DNA of 64,000 nucleotides from Deinandra increscens subsp. villosa (GCA_039602395.1 JBCNJP010000017.1:90160182-90224181); one strand, 5' to 3'; positions 32,981-45,775 are shown, counted from the stretch's first letter. A program made the numbers and translations. Notes: generated from the letters alone by a model not told the origin.

Positions 32981-33804
32981 GTTCTTATTTCTTTTTGCAT
33001 GGAACACAGTTGACGATATCATGGAAATACTATGCGTTGTGAAAAATCACAAGTGCTGTCACACAAAAGGAAAAAGAAAGAGAATCAGAAAATGTCTGAT
33101 TATGTCTGATAGTGTGGGATACACTGGTCAAAACAAATCTAATCAATACTTTAACATATCCAAATGTTATGAGTATGATTATGTCTGAGTTTAAGTTGGA
33201 CAAATTATACCAGCAATCATCATGACTTATGTGTTTCGATTAATTAAAATTGAAGTGCAGTTCAGTGCGTCATGTTCAATATGATCCCATATATAGTGAT
33301 TTTTCTCATACCAAAAATAGTGCTTGCTTCTGTATTGCAATTTCATTTCTTTTCAGAAAAGAACAAAAAGATTTTCAGTGTGTTTTAGCATAAACTTGGA
33401 AAATCAAAAAGATTTTAGGTTTGGATTGATTTACATTTTCAAAAAGCCAAAAAGATTTTAATCATGCTTTATTTTCGATCTGATCAACACGTGATACAAG
33501 TCAATTTTCAAAAACATTTCTTGGAGTCTCAAAGAGACGTTTTGCGTCAAGATTATTTAAATGTTTGAGCAGGTTGCTATGTGCAAGATATCACGACTTC
33601 AAGTCTTCTGAAGCTGTTGATAAAAGACCAGAGATACACTATGATGTCATCAAGTATTCAAGATAAAGCTACGATCGAGTTGAGGAGGAGTTTGTTCGAA
33701 GATTCATTTCATTGAACGAACGGATTCTACACCTGAGGGGGAGCTTGGTTAAAGATACAAATTTGATGATGTTGAAGAGATACTGCACACAACGAGGGGG
33801 AGTT

Positions 33805-34153
33805 TGTTGATACCTGATATGTGCGTTGTGTGAAGTATCAAGAAAAGTACAAGATCAAGTCAAATTAGGTCTGGCCGAACGTGGTCCGAACCTGGAGTTC
33901 GGATTGGCCAAACCTGAGGTTCGGACAAGGCTCATACCAGCGGGTATATATAGATGTTTGGTCTTTGTATTTGGCGGTTCTGAGCATGCGAAATTACTAC
34001 TAAGTGTGTGTTTCTGAGAGTGTTCTCTGTGTCTATATTCTGAGTGTTTACTGATTGTAATTGTTTATTGTGATCAATGAATCAATCGGTTAATTACGTT
34101 TCGATGTCCGATTAGCTAGATCGAGTAGACGATCCGATGCTCACGCATTTTCA
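33805..34153 (+). repeat. Family D 3' LTR
   Basis: 349 bp, same ends as the 5' LTR, followed by AGCAC. Confidence 0.9.
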
Positions 34154-34158
34154 AGCAC

Positions 34159-36829
34159 TGAATTAGAAACCATGTTTTGAATTCATTTCGTGAAGAAAGG
34201 GGAATTGTTAGATAATTTAGTGCTCCTAGAGCTCTACAACAAAATGGTGTTGCTGAAAGGAGAAATAGGACAATGATTGAAGCTGCTAGATCAATAGCAT
34301 ACTCTATACTCCTAGTGATCTTTTGGGCAGAAGCAGTGAACACTGCCTGCTATGTCCAAAACAGGATTTTGATTGTCAAAGGCAAGAATAAGACACCCTA
34401 TGAGCTTTGGAGGAATAGGAAGCCTAATATTTATTTCTTTAAACCATTTGGTTGTCCTGTTACAATATGGATAACCAATGAGCTATTGCCCAAATTTGCA
34501 GAAAAGGCAAATGAGGGATATTTTGTTGGATATTCTGTTGTGTCTAAGGCATACAGAGTATACAATAAGAGAACCAAAATTGTTGAAGAAACAATAAATG
34601 TGTCCTTCAATGAAAATTCTTCCAAAAATTTTGAATCTTAGCCCACCTGGTTATTTGATATTGATACACTAACTACTACTTTCAACATAACTGTTGAGAA
34701 GCCTGTGAGTTCATCAGTGCAGGAACAGATTCACTATAGGTCAACTGATGAACATTGGAAGAAAACCCATGCTGGAATCAATATGAAGCCAATCTTCTTT
34801 TCTTCAATGAGCATCAAACCTATCTTGCCAGGCAATGGAAACAAACCGTCTGAAATCATTCAAATTGATGCTGAAGTAGTTCCGGTTAAAGTCCAAGTGG
34901 AACCTGTTTCTCCGATTCAAGTTCAACCGGAAAACAACATTTTATAAACTGTTGAGAACACTGATTCACGGTCAACTGAACCTGCAAATTCAAATGATGA
35001 CGCATCAAATGAGTTTAGGTTTGAGCATTTAATTCTTGATTCAGAACACAGTTCTCAAGAAACAGTTGAAGTTTCAGACCCTACGTCACATATTGGTGAT
35101 ATTGAGCTTGACTACTTGCTTCCTAAGCTCAATATACCCACAAATGGAAGAAGCCATGAGTTCTCTATGTTTCAAGATAGAAGAATCAGCAAGAATCATC
35201 CAAGGGAAAATGTTATTGGAGATCTGTCAGCACTAGTGTTGACAAGGAGTATATCTGTTGATGCAAACATCTGTTTGCATGCTGCATTTTTGTCTCAAGA
35301 AGTACCTAACAAGGTAGCTGATGCCTTGAAAGATGATAGCTGGGTAGAGGCAATGCATGAAGAGTTGTTTCAGATCAATAAGCATAAAATATGGGAATTG
35401 GTAGACTTGCCTCATGAGGCAAAACCAATTGGCACCAAGTGGGTGTTTAGGAACAAGAAAGATGACAGGGGTATTGTGATTAAAAACAAGGCAAGGCTTG
35501 TTGTGCAAGGATATGTACGGGAAGAGGGCATAGATTATGATGAATTCTTTGCACCTGTGGCTAGATTAGAAGTAATCAGAATCTTTCTGGCCTATGCAGC
35601 TTTCAAAGATTTTCAAGTATTTCAAATGGATGTCAAAAGTGCCTTCCTGCATGGTTTATTGGATCAAGATGTGTATGTTTGTCAACCTCCTCTCTTTGAG
35701 GACCCTCACCACCCAAACAGGGTATGCAAGCTGATCAAAGCTTTCTATGGTCTCAAACAAGCTCCTAGAACATGGTACGAAACACTTTCAAACTATCTTC
35801 TAGTGAATGGCTACAAGAGAGGAGCAATTGACAAAACACTCTTTGTCAAGTGTGTTGGTAAGGATATGTTGATGGTACAAATATATGTGGATGACATTAT
35901 CTTTGGTTCATCTAACTCTGTTTTGTGCAAGGAGTTTGAAACTTTGATGTAGTCCAAATTTGTAATGAGCTCCATGGGAGAATTAACCTTTTTTCTGGGA
36001 TTGGAAGTGAAGAAAACTGCAGCTAGGATCTTTCTGAACCAATCAAAGTATATTCAAGATATGTTGAAGAGGTTTGACATGCAGTCCACTTCAAGTGCAA
36101 GAACTCCTATCTCCATTTCACACAAGTTATCCAGTGACTTGAGTGGCAAACTAGTGGAATTGCACATATACATGGAAATGATAAGATCCCTAATGTATCT
36201 AACTGCAAGTAGGCCTGACATCATGTTTAGTGTTTGCCTACGTGCAAGATATCAATCCACACCAAAGGAGTCCCACATGTTGGCTATTAAAAGAATTTTT
36301 AGATATTTGAAGGGTCAACCAAAATTGGGTTTGTGGTATCCTAAGAATTCTGATTTCTCTCTTAAAGCATTCATTGATAGTGACTATGGAGGATGTAATT
36401 TAGACAAGAAGTCCACTTCAGGCGGATGTCAATTTTTGGGTGAAATACTTGTATCCTGGCAGTGCAAGAAGCAAACCTGTGTTTCTACATCAACTGTTGC
36501 GGCTGAATACATTGCTGCTTCAAGCTGCTACAGTCAAGTTCTTTGGATCCAAAATCAGATGCTTGACTATGGGATCACCTTCATGGAAACTCCTATCTAT
36601 GCAGACAACAACAGTGCCATCTCCATCACCAACAACCCAGTCAAGCACTCCAAAACAAATCATATTGATATCATGTACCATTTTATTAGGGATTGTGCAT
36701 AAAAGAATTTGATTAAGTTATTCAAAATTCACACTGATCATCAACTGGCTGATTTGTTTACCAAAGCTTTCGATGAGGCAATATTTTTCTACCTTATCAC
36801 AGCCATCGGGATGATGAACTTTGATTAAA
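34159..36829 (+). pseudogene. SIRE-like integrase, reverse transcriptase and RNase H
   Basis: The end of the integrase (NGVAERRNRTMIEAAR, YELWRNRKPN) reads to 34641 and is followed by a low-complexity linker with stops. The reverse transcriptase runs from about 35290: WVFRNKKDDRG, the YVDD active site at about 35886, then a TAG at 35950-35952. RT and RNase H continue at 35965-36702 (SGGCQFLGE, VAAEYIAAS) and, past another stop, to HQLADLFTKAF and the TAA near 36829. These domains would copy element RNA into DNA in cytoplasmic particles. An early frameshift near 34180 and at least four stops make it non-functional. The RNase H end is typical of the SIRE/Maximus lineage. Confidence 0.85.
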
Positions 36830-37677
36830 CAAACCTTTTCATAATCTTAATAAAAGAAGACCATTTGTGTCAAAGAGCCCGTCTCTTGATACAAAAAGAA
36901 AAAGAAAAAGAAAAGTATTTGTATCAATTAGACACCATTTTCAATCATAGTCAGTATTTATAGTCAGACTATGATGATTGATGCAAGATTTTTTCACAAA
37001 ATCAAGTGTTTTTGTTTTCCGTTTCAACTGTAAGACATGAACACTTACCATTTGAACTTCAACCGGAAAGTCAATCCCATGAAAGTCATCACCGTTCCTA
37101 AATGGGGTTTTTATAAAACAATTCTTTTCATTGAAAGTCATTTCAAATGACAGATTTTCAAATGGAAAACTCTTTCCAGTTTAACTTTTCAAACGAAAGA
37201 ATTTTTGTTTAAAAAAAGGAGTTACAAGTTCCGCTAGAACTTCTTCCGGTTCAACTTTTCAAATTAAATGTGCATTTATGCCACTGGTTGAAGCACTATT
37301 TTCTAAGCGGATTTTCATTTAATTTCTCATTAACTCTGTCTCATTAACCGTCCAAGAAACCGTCAATTCTAAATGTCAAAAGACATGCAGCAGGATGTTG
37401 TACAATACAACCACCTGAAGCAAATTTTCAAAAGGGTCCCACAGTTACTTTATTGAACGGTTATCAGAGTCTCTCTCCTATGACTTAGCCTAGGTTAAAC
37501 GGATAAAACCTAGTCCCTGCAACGGTCATCCACCCCATTTATCCACCGGTTAGAATTCCACACCACTTTCTCATCACTCCAAATACTCTCCGAAACAAAA
37601 ACCGCTCCCAATTCAGAAAAAAACAAAAGAGAAATTTCACTCTTTTCTCTCAAATTTCCTCACCGAAATAGTCAACA
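36830..37677 (+). other. Spacer between pol and ORF3 of the SIRE-like element
   Basis: About 850 bases without coding support. It contains a purine-rich run (AAAAGAAAAAGAAAAAG near 36895) and repeated pieces such as TTTTCAAA and CCGGTT. Such spacers separate pol from the third ORF in SIRE-type elements. Confidence 0.5.
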
Positions 37678-40600
37678 ATGGCACCCAACGCAAGTTAGGT
37701 GGCAAGAAACCAGCGAAAGATGATCCATTTGCCTTTGAACACAACCTGGTAGATGCTTTGAGAACCCCTCCAACACTGACAAGTATGCGGGCATGATCGA
37801 TTTCCTCAAGAAATCGCATCTCAACTATGCCCTAACTGTCGAAGCAACCTTATATGAAGGTATTCTCAATGAATTTTGGAAAAATGCTACGGTTGAAGAA
37901 GATGATGACAACGAAGAAGAGTTCATCACTTTAAAAGTTCAAGGCACAGAAATCAAATTTTTTGAGGGTTTGATCAGAGAAGTCCTCAAACTAAAGGATG
38001 AAGATGGTTACATGATGCGAGACGACAAGGTCTACCTGCCTCTTTTTCAAGCAATTGGTTATGGCGGACAGACAAAGGGAAAAAAATCAAGAAGGGACAA
38101 TTACCCCACAACTGGCGATTCTTTGCCCATACCCTGATGGTATGCGTTACTCAAAAGAAATCAGGATTTGATGAAATGGCTGCTGAACAAGCCACAACAT
38201 TTTTATGCTACTGTGAAAGGTGAAGTGTTTAATTTCTCAAAACTGATTTTCAATGCCTTAAAGGTAAATGCAAACTCATTTTCTTTTTACATGTATCCCA
38301 GGTTCATAACCTGCATTTTAAAAGAGAAGTATCCTCAAATTGTTTTGAGTGGTACAGTTTTGCAACCTAAAATTCTGAATGAGAAAACATTTTCAAACCT
38401 TGCAGTCAACAAAACTGTTTTCAAAGGAAGGGACACTAACCATTCCCTGCCAATCCTAAGGCAGTTTCTTGCTGAACATGCCTAAGCGGATGTTCAAGCG
38501 GAAACTGAAGTAGAAACTGAGCAACCTGCTCAAGCTGACAACCCTGCACAAGCCGCAGAGGTTAAGCCCACAGCTGATCCATCTTCTCCTCCATCTCCTC
38601 CTATCCGATTCACAAGAAAGAGGGGAAGGACTACTGAAACTACCACTGCCACTACTCCACCCACTTCCCCCACAGCCACAACTCTAAAAAGGTTGAAAAT
38701 GGTTATGCCAAGGTCTCCTCCACCTGTGCTAACACAAACCACTCTACTTGATACCTCCCAAGGCACACAGCCTAAGGGAAAAGCCAAATTGGGATTCTCA
38801 CTGAGAGATGAACCTTCTTCTAAGGGGAGTCTCTACACTTAGATGTACAATCACCATCCCACTTATCACCCCAGTTCTCCACCTTATCACCCATGAGTGA
38901 AGATATATCTAGGCCTGATCCTAATGAAGGTGTTAGTAACCCATTCACCTCATTATTTGGGAACATCCTGAGGGACAGTGACCCTATTATGTCTAGCCCA
39001 CACTCATTTTAGGAGGTGAACCTCAAGAGTTTTGAGGAGGTTCATGTGGAAAGGGATGTTGCTGCCCAAGTATCCCCACTGGAACTTGTTGCCAGTAGTA
39101 ACATCTATAAGATCCAATCCATGGCAATCCTAACCGGATCTCAACCTGAGGGTCCTTCATTGGATCCAAAGGGGAAAGAGACTATTGTGGAGAATCCCAG
39201 GAGCCAAGAACACCGGGGTGTTAGGCTTGATCAGTTTAGGACTGATGGCCTTCATAGGTCCAATGACACTGGTTCAACTCCAGTTGAGGATAGTATGACA
39301 CTACTTGAATTGACGGCACTTTACAAGACCCTGCAAGCTCAGGTAAAAACACTCAATACAACTGTGGCTGACCTTGTCAAAGGAAAGGTTGTTGCAGTTG
39401 ATCAACCGAAACAAATTCTTCAGGCTACAGTCAACCAATCGGATCCAGCAATTCAAACTGAAGTCTTTCAAACTGATCCTGTTGTTCAACCTGCAATTGT
39501 GCAATAAGTACCCGAGGTCTGTACATCAAACCCTCCACAAGAACTTGGTCATCAGGTTGTAGAAGCTGATGCTGCCAAAAAAAGGGTAGAAAGCTGCCAC
39601 CTCAACTGCTGGTACCTCTGCTTCTACAACAGAAGATGATCACTCAGCCAGGCTACCAGAAGAAGTAAAATGGTCTGCACTCAAAAGGGCTGGTGTGCAC
39701 CCCTTTACGGTAGAAGAAGCTTGGAAGCTGACTAAAATGAGTGAGCTACTGAAGGTTACACCACGTGATCCCACCCTATGTGAGATGGTGGAAGCTGCAA
39801 TGCTAGTGGCTGGTGCTCTACCAGAGAACATCCAGTTGGTCAAAGATTTAATGACTAATGTAGTCATCCCAAGGGAGAAGGCTTATGTTGAATCCATTCT
39901 TGCGGGTGCTACTACAAGTAAAAGCCAAGAAGATGCTGCGATAGTTGAAGAGAGTGTGATTGGAGAAAAGAATGTTCAGATGGGTGAAGAGAATGTTCAA
40001 ACTGATGGTGTTGTTGCTAAACCTACAGTGGAAGAACCTGCAGTAGAAGTAAATGAAGTCCTAGAGGACATAAAGGTAGAGTCTCCGGTTCAATCTGTCC
40101 AAGCGAATGATTCTGTCTTTCAACCGGAAACTTAACTGGAAGATCAACCGGAAGTTGTTCAGGCGGAAACTGAAACTGAAGCTGAAATAGCTGATACCCT
40201 TGTCCAACTAGGTCATCAGCTTCTTCCTATTACTACTGGTGATAAAGTCTCCATCTATGAGCTTACTAGATTAGATTCTGATTCTTCAAGCTGATATACA
40301 CTAAATCATATATATATTTATCAACTTAAATATCCTCACAAATCGGGAAAAAAATCTAGCTACTAACAAAAAAACAAAGCAATTTTGTTATCTTTTTAGT
40401 TTTTCAGGTTTTCTAGAGCCAAAGTACAAAAAGGAGCATTATCTAGCAGAAAAGGCAAAGAAAATGCAAGAGTTTAGAAAACACTGCTCTAGCACGGCCC
40501 GTGCCTCATCAAGCACGCCCCATGCCCGATCCGGATTGGCTTTTGATCAGCACCCCGTGCCTCTAACTTAGTACACCCCCTGCTGCTGACCTCTCTGACA

Positions 40601-43123
40601 CGGCACGCCCCGTGCTCTGCCTAACACGCCTCGTGCCACTGACATCAGAAGAGACAAAATTTTGCTCTCCTGTCACAGCACGGACCGTGCTTGATAGAGC
40701 ACGCCCCGTGTTCTCCAGAATTTGCCTATAAAAGCTTGCTCTCCCTCATTTCTCAACTCGCTCAATTCTTTCCTCTCCCCCTCACTTGTAGATTAGTTAC
40801 CGAGCCACTTGGTTCCTTTTTATCTTCAAGTATGTAAGAGTCTATAAGAAACTCAACCAGTTTAGTAAATGAAAGTATTTTGTCTATGAAATATTCTTTT
40901 ACTGGCTGGCAAATGTTTAACGAGTCTTTAAGTTGTTTTTATTACAATGGTCCAAGGTGTGTCTAATGACTTTATAAAAACTCTTTTTATTGAAAGTGTA
41001 TTCCTGATTTTCTGAACCAAGCGTGCTTCACGTATCACAGACCATTTGGGGAGTCGAAATCCAAAAGGCCAGACTTGTGACACCCGGTCGGGGGACGATG
41101 CATGATCCAAAAGGTGACTCGCGTCCCATGCTACATGATACGTTCGAGGTCCTTATGTCTATGTAAGCAAACTTGGCTGACCACGCAGGTGCGGGCTGAA
41201 AGCATTTGGTTAGGAACGAGGGTTGGTAATAGTTTGTCACTTCACGGGAACCGAGTGGTACGTGTTCGTGAACTTGGCTCTGGTCAGACATACATTACGC
41301 GAGAGCGGTGTATGGAACTGGTCTTAGCCCCTTAAAAAGATCATTTTGATAATAAAATAATCCGTCACGCAAGGTTGTTCCCTTGCTGGTTCATGACGGC
41401 GTGTCGAGTACCGTAAGTTTGCCGGACCCAGGGACCCGTAACTAAGTGGCATTATACCACTTCATTTGTTCACTGGCAGCACCTTCCCTCGGCATTTGTA
41501 CTCCTCGCAGACGATTAGCAGTTGGATGGTGAGTTAGCCAAAGAGGGCCGAAAGGTGGCTGACCTTTTGCTAGTAAACAGTTTTGAGCCAAGGTAATAGA
41601 ACTACAACTTGACTATAAGTTATTAGCGTCGTTATTCCAATCAATATTGACTCCGCCATACTTAGGATCAAAGATCCATTTTATTTATATATACATATAT
41701 ATTTATATTTAGTAGTAAAAACTATTTTTCCAAAAAACTAGACTTTGGTTAAACGTAAACAAAGATTGAGAATTGGGAACTCTCATTCTCCATTGTGTCC
41801 TGATCGACCCCGATTCAACTTACCACTACTATACTGCCCATAATGGGCATACTTGCTCGTGTAATGTGGTGAAATGGTAGTTGTCAAGTAAATCGGGTAT
41901 TATAAATTTAAAAGCTTTAGCTGCTACATAGGTATGATAATTGCCATATTTTTAGAACACCTCAGCACACACCACAAGCCATCACACATCAGAAGATGAA
42001 GAAGAGGTAGTCTTTCATCATCAATGGGAAGAAGAGCAAGCTATGAAGAGGGCTGAATAGGCTAGATCAGATATACAGACCAGGGCATTTCTCAAAGACC
42101 TGGAGCTGCTTTCTGAAGACTTTGTGGTTGAGAGCATGGTAGATGGAGCCAGAAGGAGATCCATAGAATGGAGAATGCAAAATTATGATCTGTCTAGGAT
42201 GAGTGAAAGAGATAAGGAAAGGCTGATGAAGATAGTTGCCAAGATGCCAACAAAACTGGTGAAAAATGATAAGAACTTGGAGCGATGGAAAGAGTTAAAA
42301 AAGGCGCTCGTTGTTAGATGTGTGAGGACAGGAGAACAAGCTGCACAGATGAAGGCAAGGGAAGTTTGCCAATGCATTGATGAGCTCCTTGAGCAGCTCA
42401 AGGGTAAAGAATTTGCTGTTCACCCCAGCATCCTATGCCACATCCTTTAGAGACACTCACAGGTAACCCTGAAACTGTTACAGTGAAACCTGAAATTGAT
42501 GTCTCAACTGATCGCCTATCTAATATACTCCCACCATCCTTCTTTGAGAAATTCAAACATTCCAGCCAATCCACCTCATCCTCCTCCATCCTAATGAAAG
42601 GTAAAAGACTTGCACCAGTGAAAATTCCTCCTCCATCAAGATCTGTCAAAAGAATACATCCTAAATGGAGAGTGGAAAACTGGACAGACAGTGTACCATT
42701 CAAGAAGAAACCTACTCCTCCCACTGACTTTACCAGAATCTCACCTCATGCTTCACCAATCAACCAAAGGCCAGCCATTCCATTCAGAAAACCCATCACA
42801 CCACCTGATATCCTACCACTATCACCACCCAAAACCACTGAACCACCCAATGAGTCTGCAACCCCAAAGGGTCAAGGCACCTCTGACTCTGCTCTTGTCA
42901 CTCCTCCATCAGACATGCTCTTGAAACTCCTCCATGAGACAAAGGTAAAGAGAAAGCCACTGTTGAAGAACAATCTGATGCACAAAACCTTGAAACTGCT
43001 GTTGTTACAGAGAGAAAGAAGTCTATTGCTAAGAGGCAATCTTCTCCTAACCTCAAGCTTAGAAAATTTTTGAGAAGTCTCAAGGAAAAGCAAGTCCAAG
43101 TGCCTAGGCCACCATCTCCATAA
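37678..43123 (+). pseudogene. SIRE-type ORF3 (envelope-position ORF), interrupted by a solo LTR
   Basis: A long ORF after pol on the same strand, in the place of the so-called env-like ORF of SIRE elements. It starts at the ATG at 37678, frameshifts early, then reads 37793-38137 (IDFLKKSHLNYALTVEA, FFEGLIREVLKLKDED). It continues at 38168-38485, in Pro/Thr-rich low-complexity parts (38500-38900), and in 39016-39507 and 39695-40135 with stops between. It is cut at 40287 by a solo LTR and resumes in the same frame at 41975 (HHTSEDEEEVVFHHQW). It goes on through 42124-42450, a Pro-rich tail, and ends at TAA 43121-43123. Its function in plants is unknown, and I see no clear membrane segments. More than eight disablements are present. 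Confidence 0.7.
40292..41974 (+). mobile_element. Solo LTR (1683 bp) inside the SIRE ORF3
   Basis: Starts TGATATACACTAAATC, ends CACACACCA, and is flanked by CAAGC (40287-40291 and 41975-41979). Removing it restores one continuous reading frame across the site, which confirms both borders. GCACG / CGTGC motifs are dense at 40490-40715, including GCACGGCCCGTGC, with a CTATAAAAG box near 40729. No internal region or second LTR is present. Superfamily is not certain; length and style suggest Ty3. Confidence 0.85.
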
Positions 43124-43194
43124 ACTTAAGTGTTTCGGATGAAGACAATTTTTGGAACAATCGATGATGAGGAAAAAAATTTTGACAACATCAG

Positions 43195-43207
43195 CTTAGG
43201 GGGAGAT
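43195..43207 (+). other. Polypurine tract of the SIRE-like element
   Basis: CTTAGGGGGAGAT just before the 3' LTR, the expected plus-strand primer. Confidence 0.7.
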
Positions 43208-43940
43208 TGAGTTGTTGATGTGTATATCAATCGATCATAGAAGAAAACTTCTGCTTCATTTCGATTAAGCTTCCTTCCTATTAATTATCTACTTCTGATA
43301 TCCAGCTGAAGCTTTTGAAGCTGAAGAATTTCTGGTCGAACTTGAGTTCAAGAGGAAGAACAAGTTCAAGTGGAAAAGTAACTTCAACCGGAAGCGACCA
43401 GTTCAAGCACAAGTAGATATTCCGGGTGAACTCTTTTGTCCAGCAAGATAAAGAGTTCAACCGTAATCTTTTCTGACACTTCACATCAGTCTGATTCAGC
43501 CTACAACACCTTTTGTCTGCTCAGATGTGATTCCTAGCCGTGTCCTACTTATGGTTAACTGATGTTTACACTCCTCATCCTCGTCAATCGAAGAATGTTC
43601 TTATAGTAGTTCATATTTGAATTTATGTTTAACGGTTTAGATTAAATCTTTTGAGATCAATGGTAGTCCTTGATCTCATCTGCACTATATATAGCTTAGT
43701 TAGCTTCTTGTTTACACACGGTTCATCATCACATTGTAATAGTGTAACTTTGAGTTAATGCAAATAGTGCCAAGTATTTTATACATCATTGTTACTATCT
43801 TTATGCAATCAAGTATTTACATTGTACAAGTTAAATAAAATCAAGCTTGAGTAAAGTGAAATATAACTTCATTCTGCACGGTTATATTTACGAGTAGAGG
43901 GTTTCTTGTTAGTTAAAATATGTTTAACACCGATCCTACA
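43208..43940 (+). repeat. SIRE-like 3' LTR
   Basis: Follows the purine tract; the start is taken as TGAGTTG at 43208, though TGTTGATGTG at 43213 is possible. It ends GATCCTACA at 43940, where a minus-strand copia integrase sequence begins abruptly. ACTATATATAG near 43685 is a TATA candidate. The target duplication cannot be checked because the 5' LTR lies outside the window. Confidence 0.7.
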
Positions 43941-45775
43941 AGTGGTGAGACATACTCACCACCTCTATCACTTCGTACAACCTTGATCTTCCTTTCAAGT
44001 TGATTCTCAACTTTAATTTTATATGCAATGAAAGTTTCAAATGCGTCGTCTTTACTTTTGAGCAAGTAAACTTCGTGAAATCATCGATAAACGAGATGAA
44101 GTATTTAAAACCATTTCTAGTTGGAATGGCCTTCAAATCACACACAATTGTGTGGATCATACCTAGTGGTTCAATATTTCATTCAACCGGTTTGAATGAT
44201 GATCTAGTTAGTCTTGCTTCGACACACGTTTCACATTTATGGTTTGAGTCAATATCAAAAGTTGGTATGCAATTTAATTTAATCAAACGACGAATGGAAT
44301 CATAACATGACCAAGTCTACCATGCCACATATTAGAAAACTCAAGCAAAATAAGCAGAACTAATACCGGACTTATTCATAACATTGTTAACAACCAATAC
44401 ATTCAGTTTCAACATACCATTGAGGGCATAGCCCTTTCCAACATACACACTTTTTTTTTGGTCAACACGACCTTATCCGACTCAAACACCATTTTCAAAC
44501 CAAACTTATTCAACATCCACCCACACACAAGATTCTTTCGAATCTCAGGAGCATACAGCACATTGGTCAATGTGAGTTCCTTTCCTGATGTCATTTTTAA
44601 GATCACATTACCCTCTCCTTTGACATCAACAGTAGTAGAATTTCCCATGAAGAGCTTCTCTCCATTAGTGACTTCTTTGAAGGTGTTTAACAAGTTTTTG
44701 TCAGCACAAACATGGCGGGTGGCACCGGTGTCAACCCACCATTCATTGGTATTCGAACCAACCAAGTTAACCTTAGAGATCATCATTGTGAGGTCAGAAA
44801 CCATGGCAAAAAGATTTTCATAATCATCAACCATGTTGGCTTGACGGGAAGTCTCCTCCTTGGGCTTCCTACATTCATTTCCCCGATGACCCGACTTGTT
44901 ACAGTTGTAACATTTTCCTTCAAATTTCTTCTTCACAACCCCACCTTTGGGTTTGAGACTAGACACTTTCCCCGTGTTCTTCTTCTCAGCCTGTTTTTAG
45001 TTTTTGTTACCCTTTGAGGATTGACCATAGTCAACAATATCGACCTTTGCTTGCTCTGGTACATCACTTTGCTTTTGAGCAATTTTGTTGTCTTCTTCAA
45101 TACGAAGACGAACCACAAGGTCTTCAACGGTCATTTCCTTTCTCTTGTGTTTGAGATAGTTCTTGAAATCAACCCAACTTTGTGGCAATTTCTCGATCAT
45201 GGCAGCAACTTGGAATGTCTCGCTAAGCGACATTCCCTCCGCATGAATATCATGAAAAATTATTTGCAATTCTTGGATTTGACTCATAATAGTTTTTGAG
45301 ACAATCATTTTAAAATCCAAGAATTTGGCCGCCACAAATTTCCTTGTGCCTGCATCTTCGGTTTTATATTTTTGTTCCAAAGATTCCCATAGTTCCTTGG
45401 TCGTCTTTACTTTACAATAGACATTGTAAAACGAGTCCGCCAAACCATTAAGCGCATAATTTTGCGCAAGAACTCAGAACGTTTCCAAGCTTGAACCGCG
45501 CTCACAGATTGAGCATACATTTCCCCTTCAAAAACTTGGGGAGAGGTTTCAATCAAGAACCTCGCAAGGTTCGACGTTTTCAGATAAAACAACATCTTTT
45601 TCTGCCAACGTTTGAGTTTAGACCATTGAACTTTTCAGGTTTTTCAGTGTGGCTTGCAATCGTGCCAGGCAGCGGTGCAACTATCATAGTGGTAACGGTA
45701 AAGGAAGAGGTGAACATAGTAGAGACACCAGAGGTCGACAGTGGCTTAGACGAATCCATTCTTAAATAACAACCA
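43941..45775 (-). pseudogene. Minus-strand copia gag-pol fragment, cut by the SIRE insertion
   Basis: Read from right to left. Gag begins near 45760 (MDSSKPLSTS), is frameshifted, and continues at 45443-44997 with a UBN2-like capsid region (TTKELWESLEQKYKTED, IEKLPQSWVDFKNYL). A frame at 44966-44409 has a zinc knuckle CYNCNKSGHRGNEC and the protease motif WWVDTGATRHVC (D-T-G intact). An integrase piece (KYFISFIDDFTKF, 44160-43936) ends exactly where the SIRE 3' LTR ends. It is a copia element unrelated to the SIRE and older than its insertion. Stops and frameshifts occur in every part. The rest of pol should lie on the other side of the SIRE element, outside the window. Confidence 0.78.

Larger units (their letters stand above)
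32079..33804 (+). other. Family D 3' non-coding region
   Basis: Collinear with family B: TCTGACTCATGG, the block TGCTTGGTAGGCTCGG (32544-32559), three hairpin modules (32742-32980), a block with TTGGACA and GATCCC (33185-33310), and the purine tract. I see no coding frame that is shared with B. Confidence 0.75.
27967..34153 (+). mobile_element. Family D gag-only LTR retrotransposon
   Basis: LTRs of 349 bp at 27967-28315 and 33805-34153, flanked by AGCAC (27962-27966 and 34154-34158). The LTRs differ at about 15 positions by eye (4.3%). Inside are a primer site, leader, large broken gag (28818-32078), a non-coding region with three hairpin modules, and a purine tract GAGGGGGAGTT (33794-33804). 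No pol is present. It is a relative of family B in gag and the 3' region but has unrelated LTRs. Confidence 0.88.
12984..43940 (+). mobile_element. SIRE/Maximus-type Ty1/copia retrotransposon, interrupted
   Basis: One decayed copia element whose pieces read in order once the insertions are removed: gag end (12984-13147), protease and pre-integrase (19682-20271), integrase core (27732-27966), rest of integrase, RT and RNase H (34159-36829), an ORF3 after pol (37678-43123) and the 3' LTR (43208-43940). The breaks line up exactly at the 5-bp duplications of B, C, D and the solo LTR. The RNase H end (HQLADLFTKAF) and the extra downstream ORF are features of the SIRE/Maximus lineage. The 5' LTR and most of gag lie left of the CACTA insertion, outside the window. 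Many stops and frameshifts make it inactive. Confidence 0.8.

Noticed and set aside
35950..35952. TAG inside the SIRE-like RT as programmed read-through
   Set aside because: It lies within the RT domain, and the element has several other stops and frameshifts, so decay is the simpler reading.
44458..44823. Plus-strand open frame of 121 codons
   Set aside because: It is antisense to the minus-strand copia gag and protease, whose zinc knuckle and D-T-G motif settle the strand.
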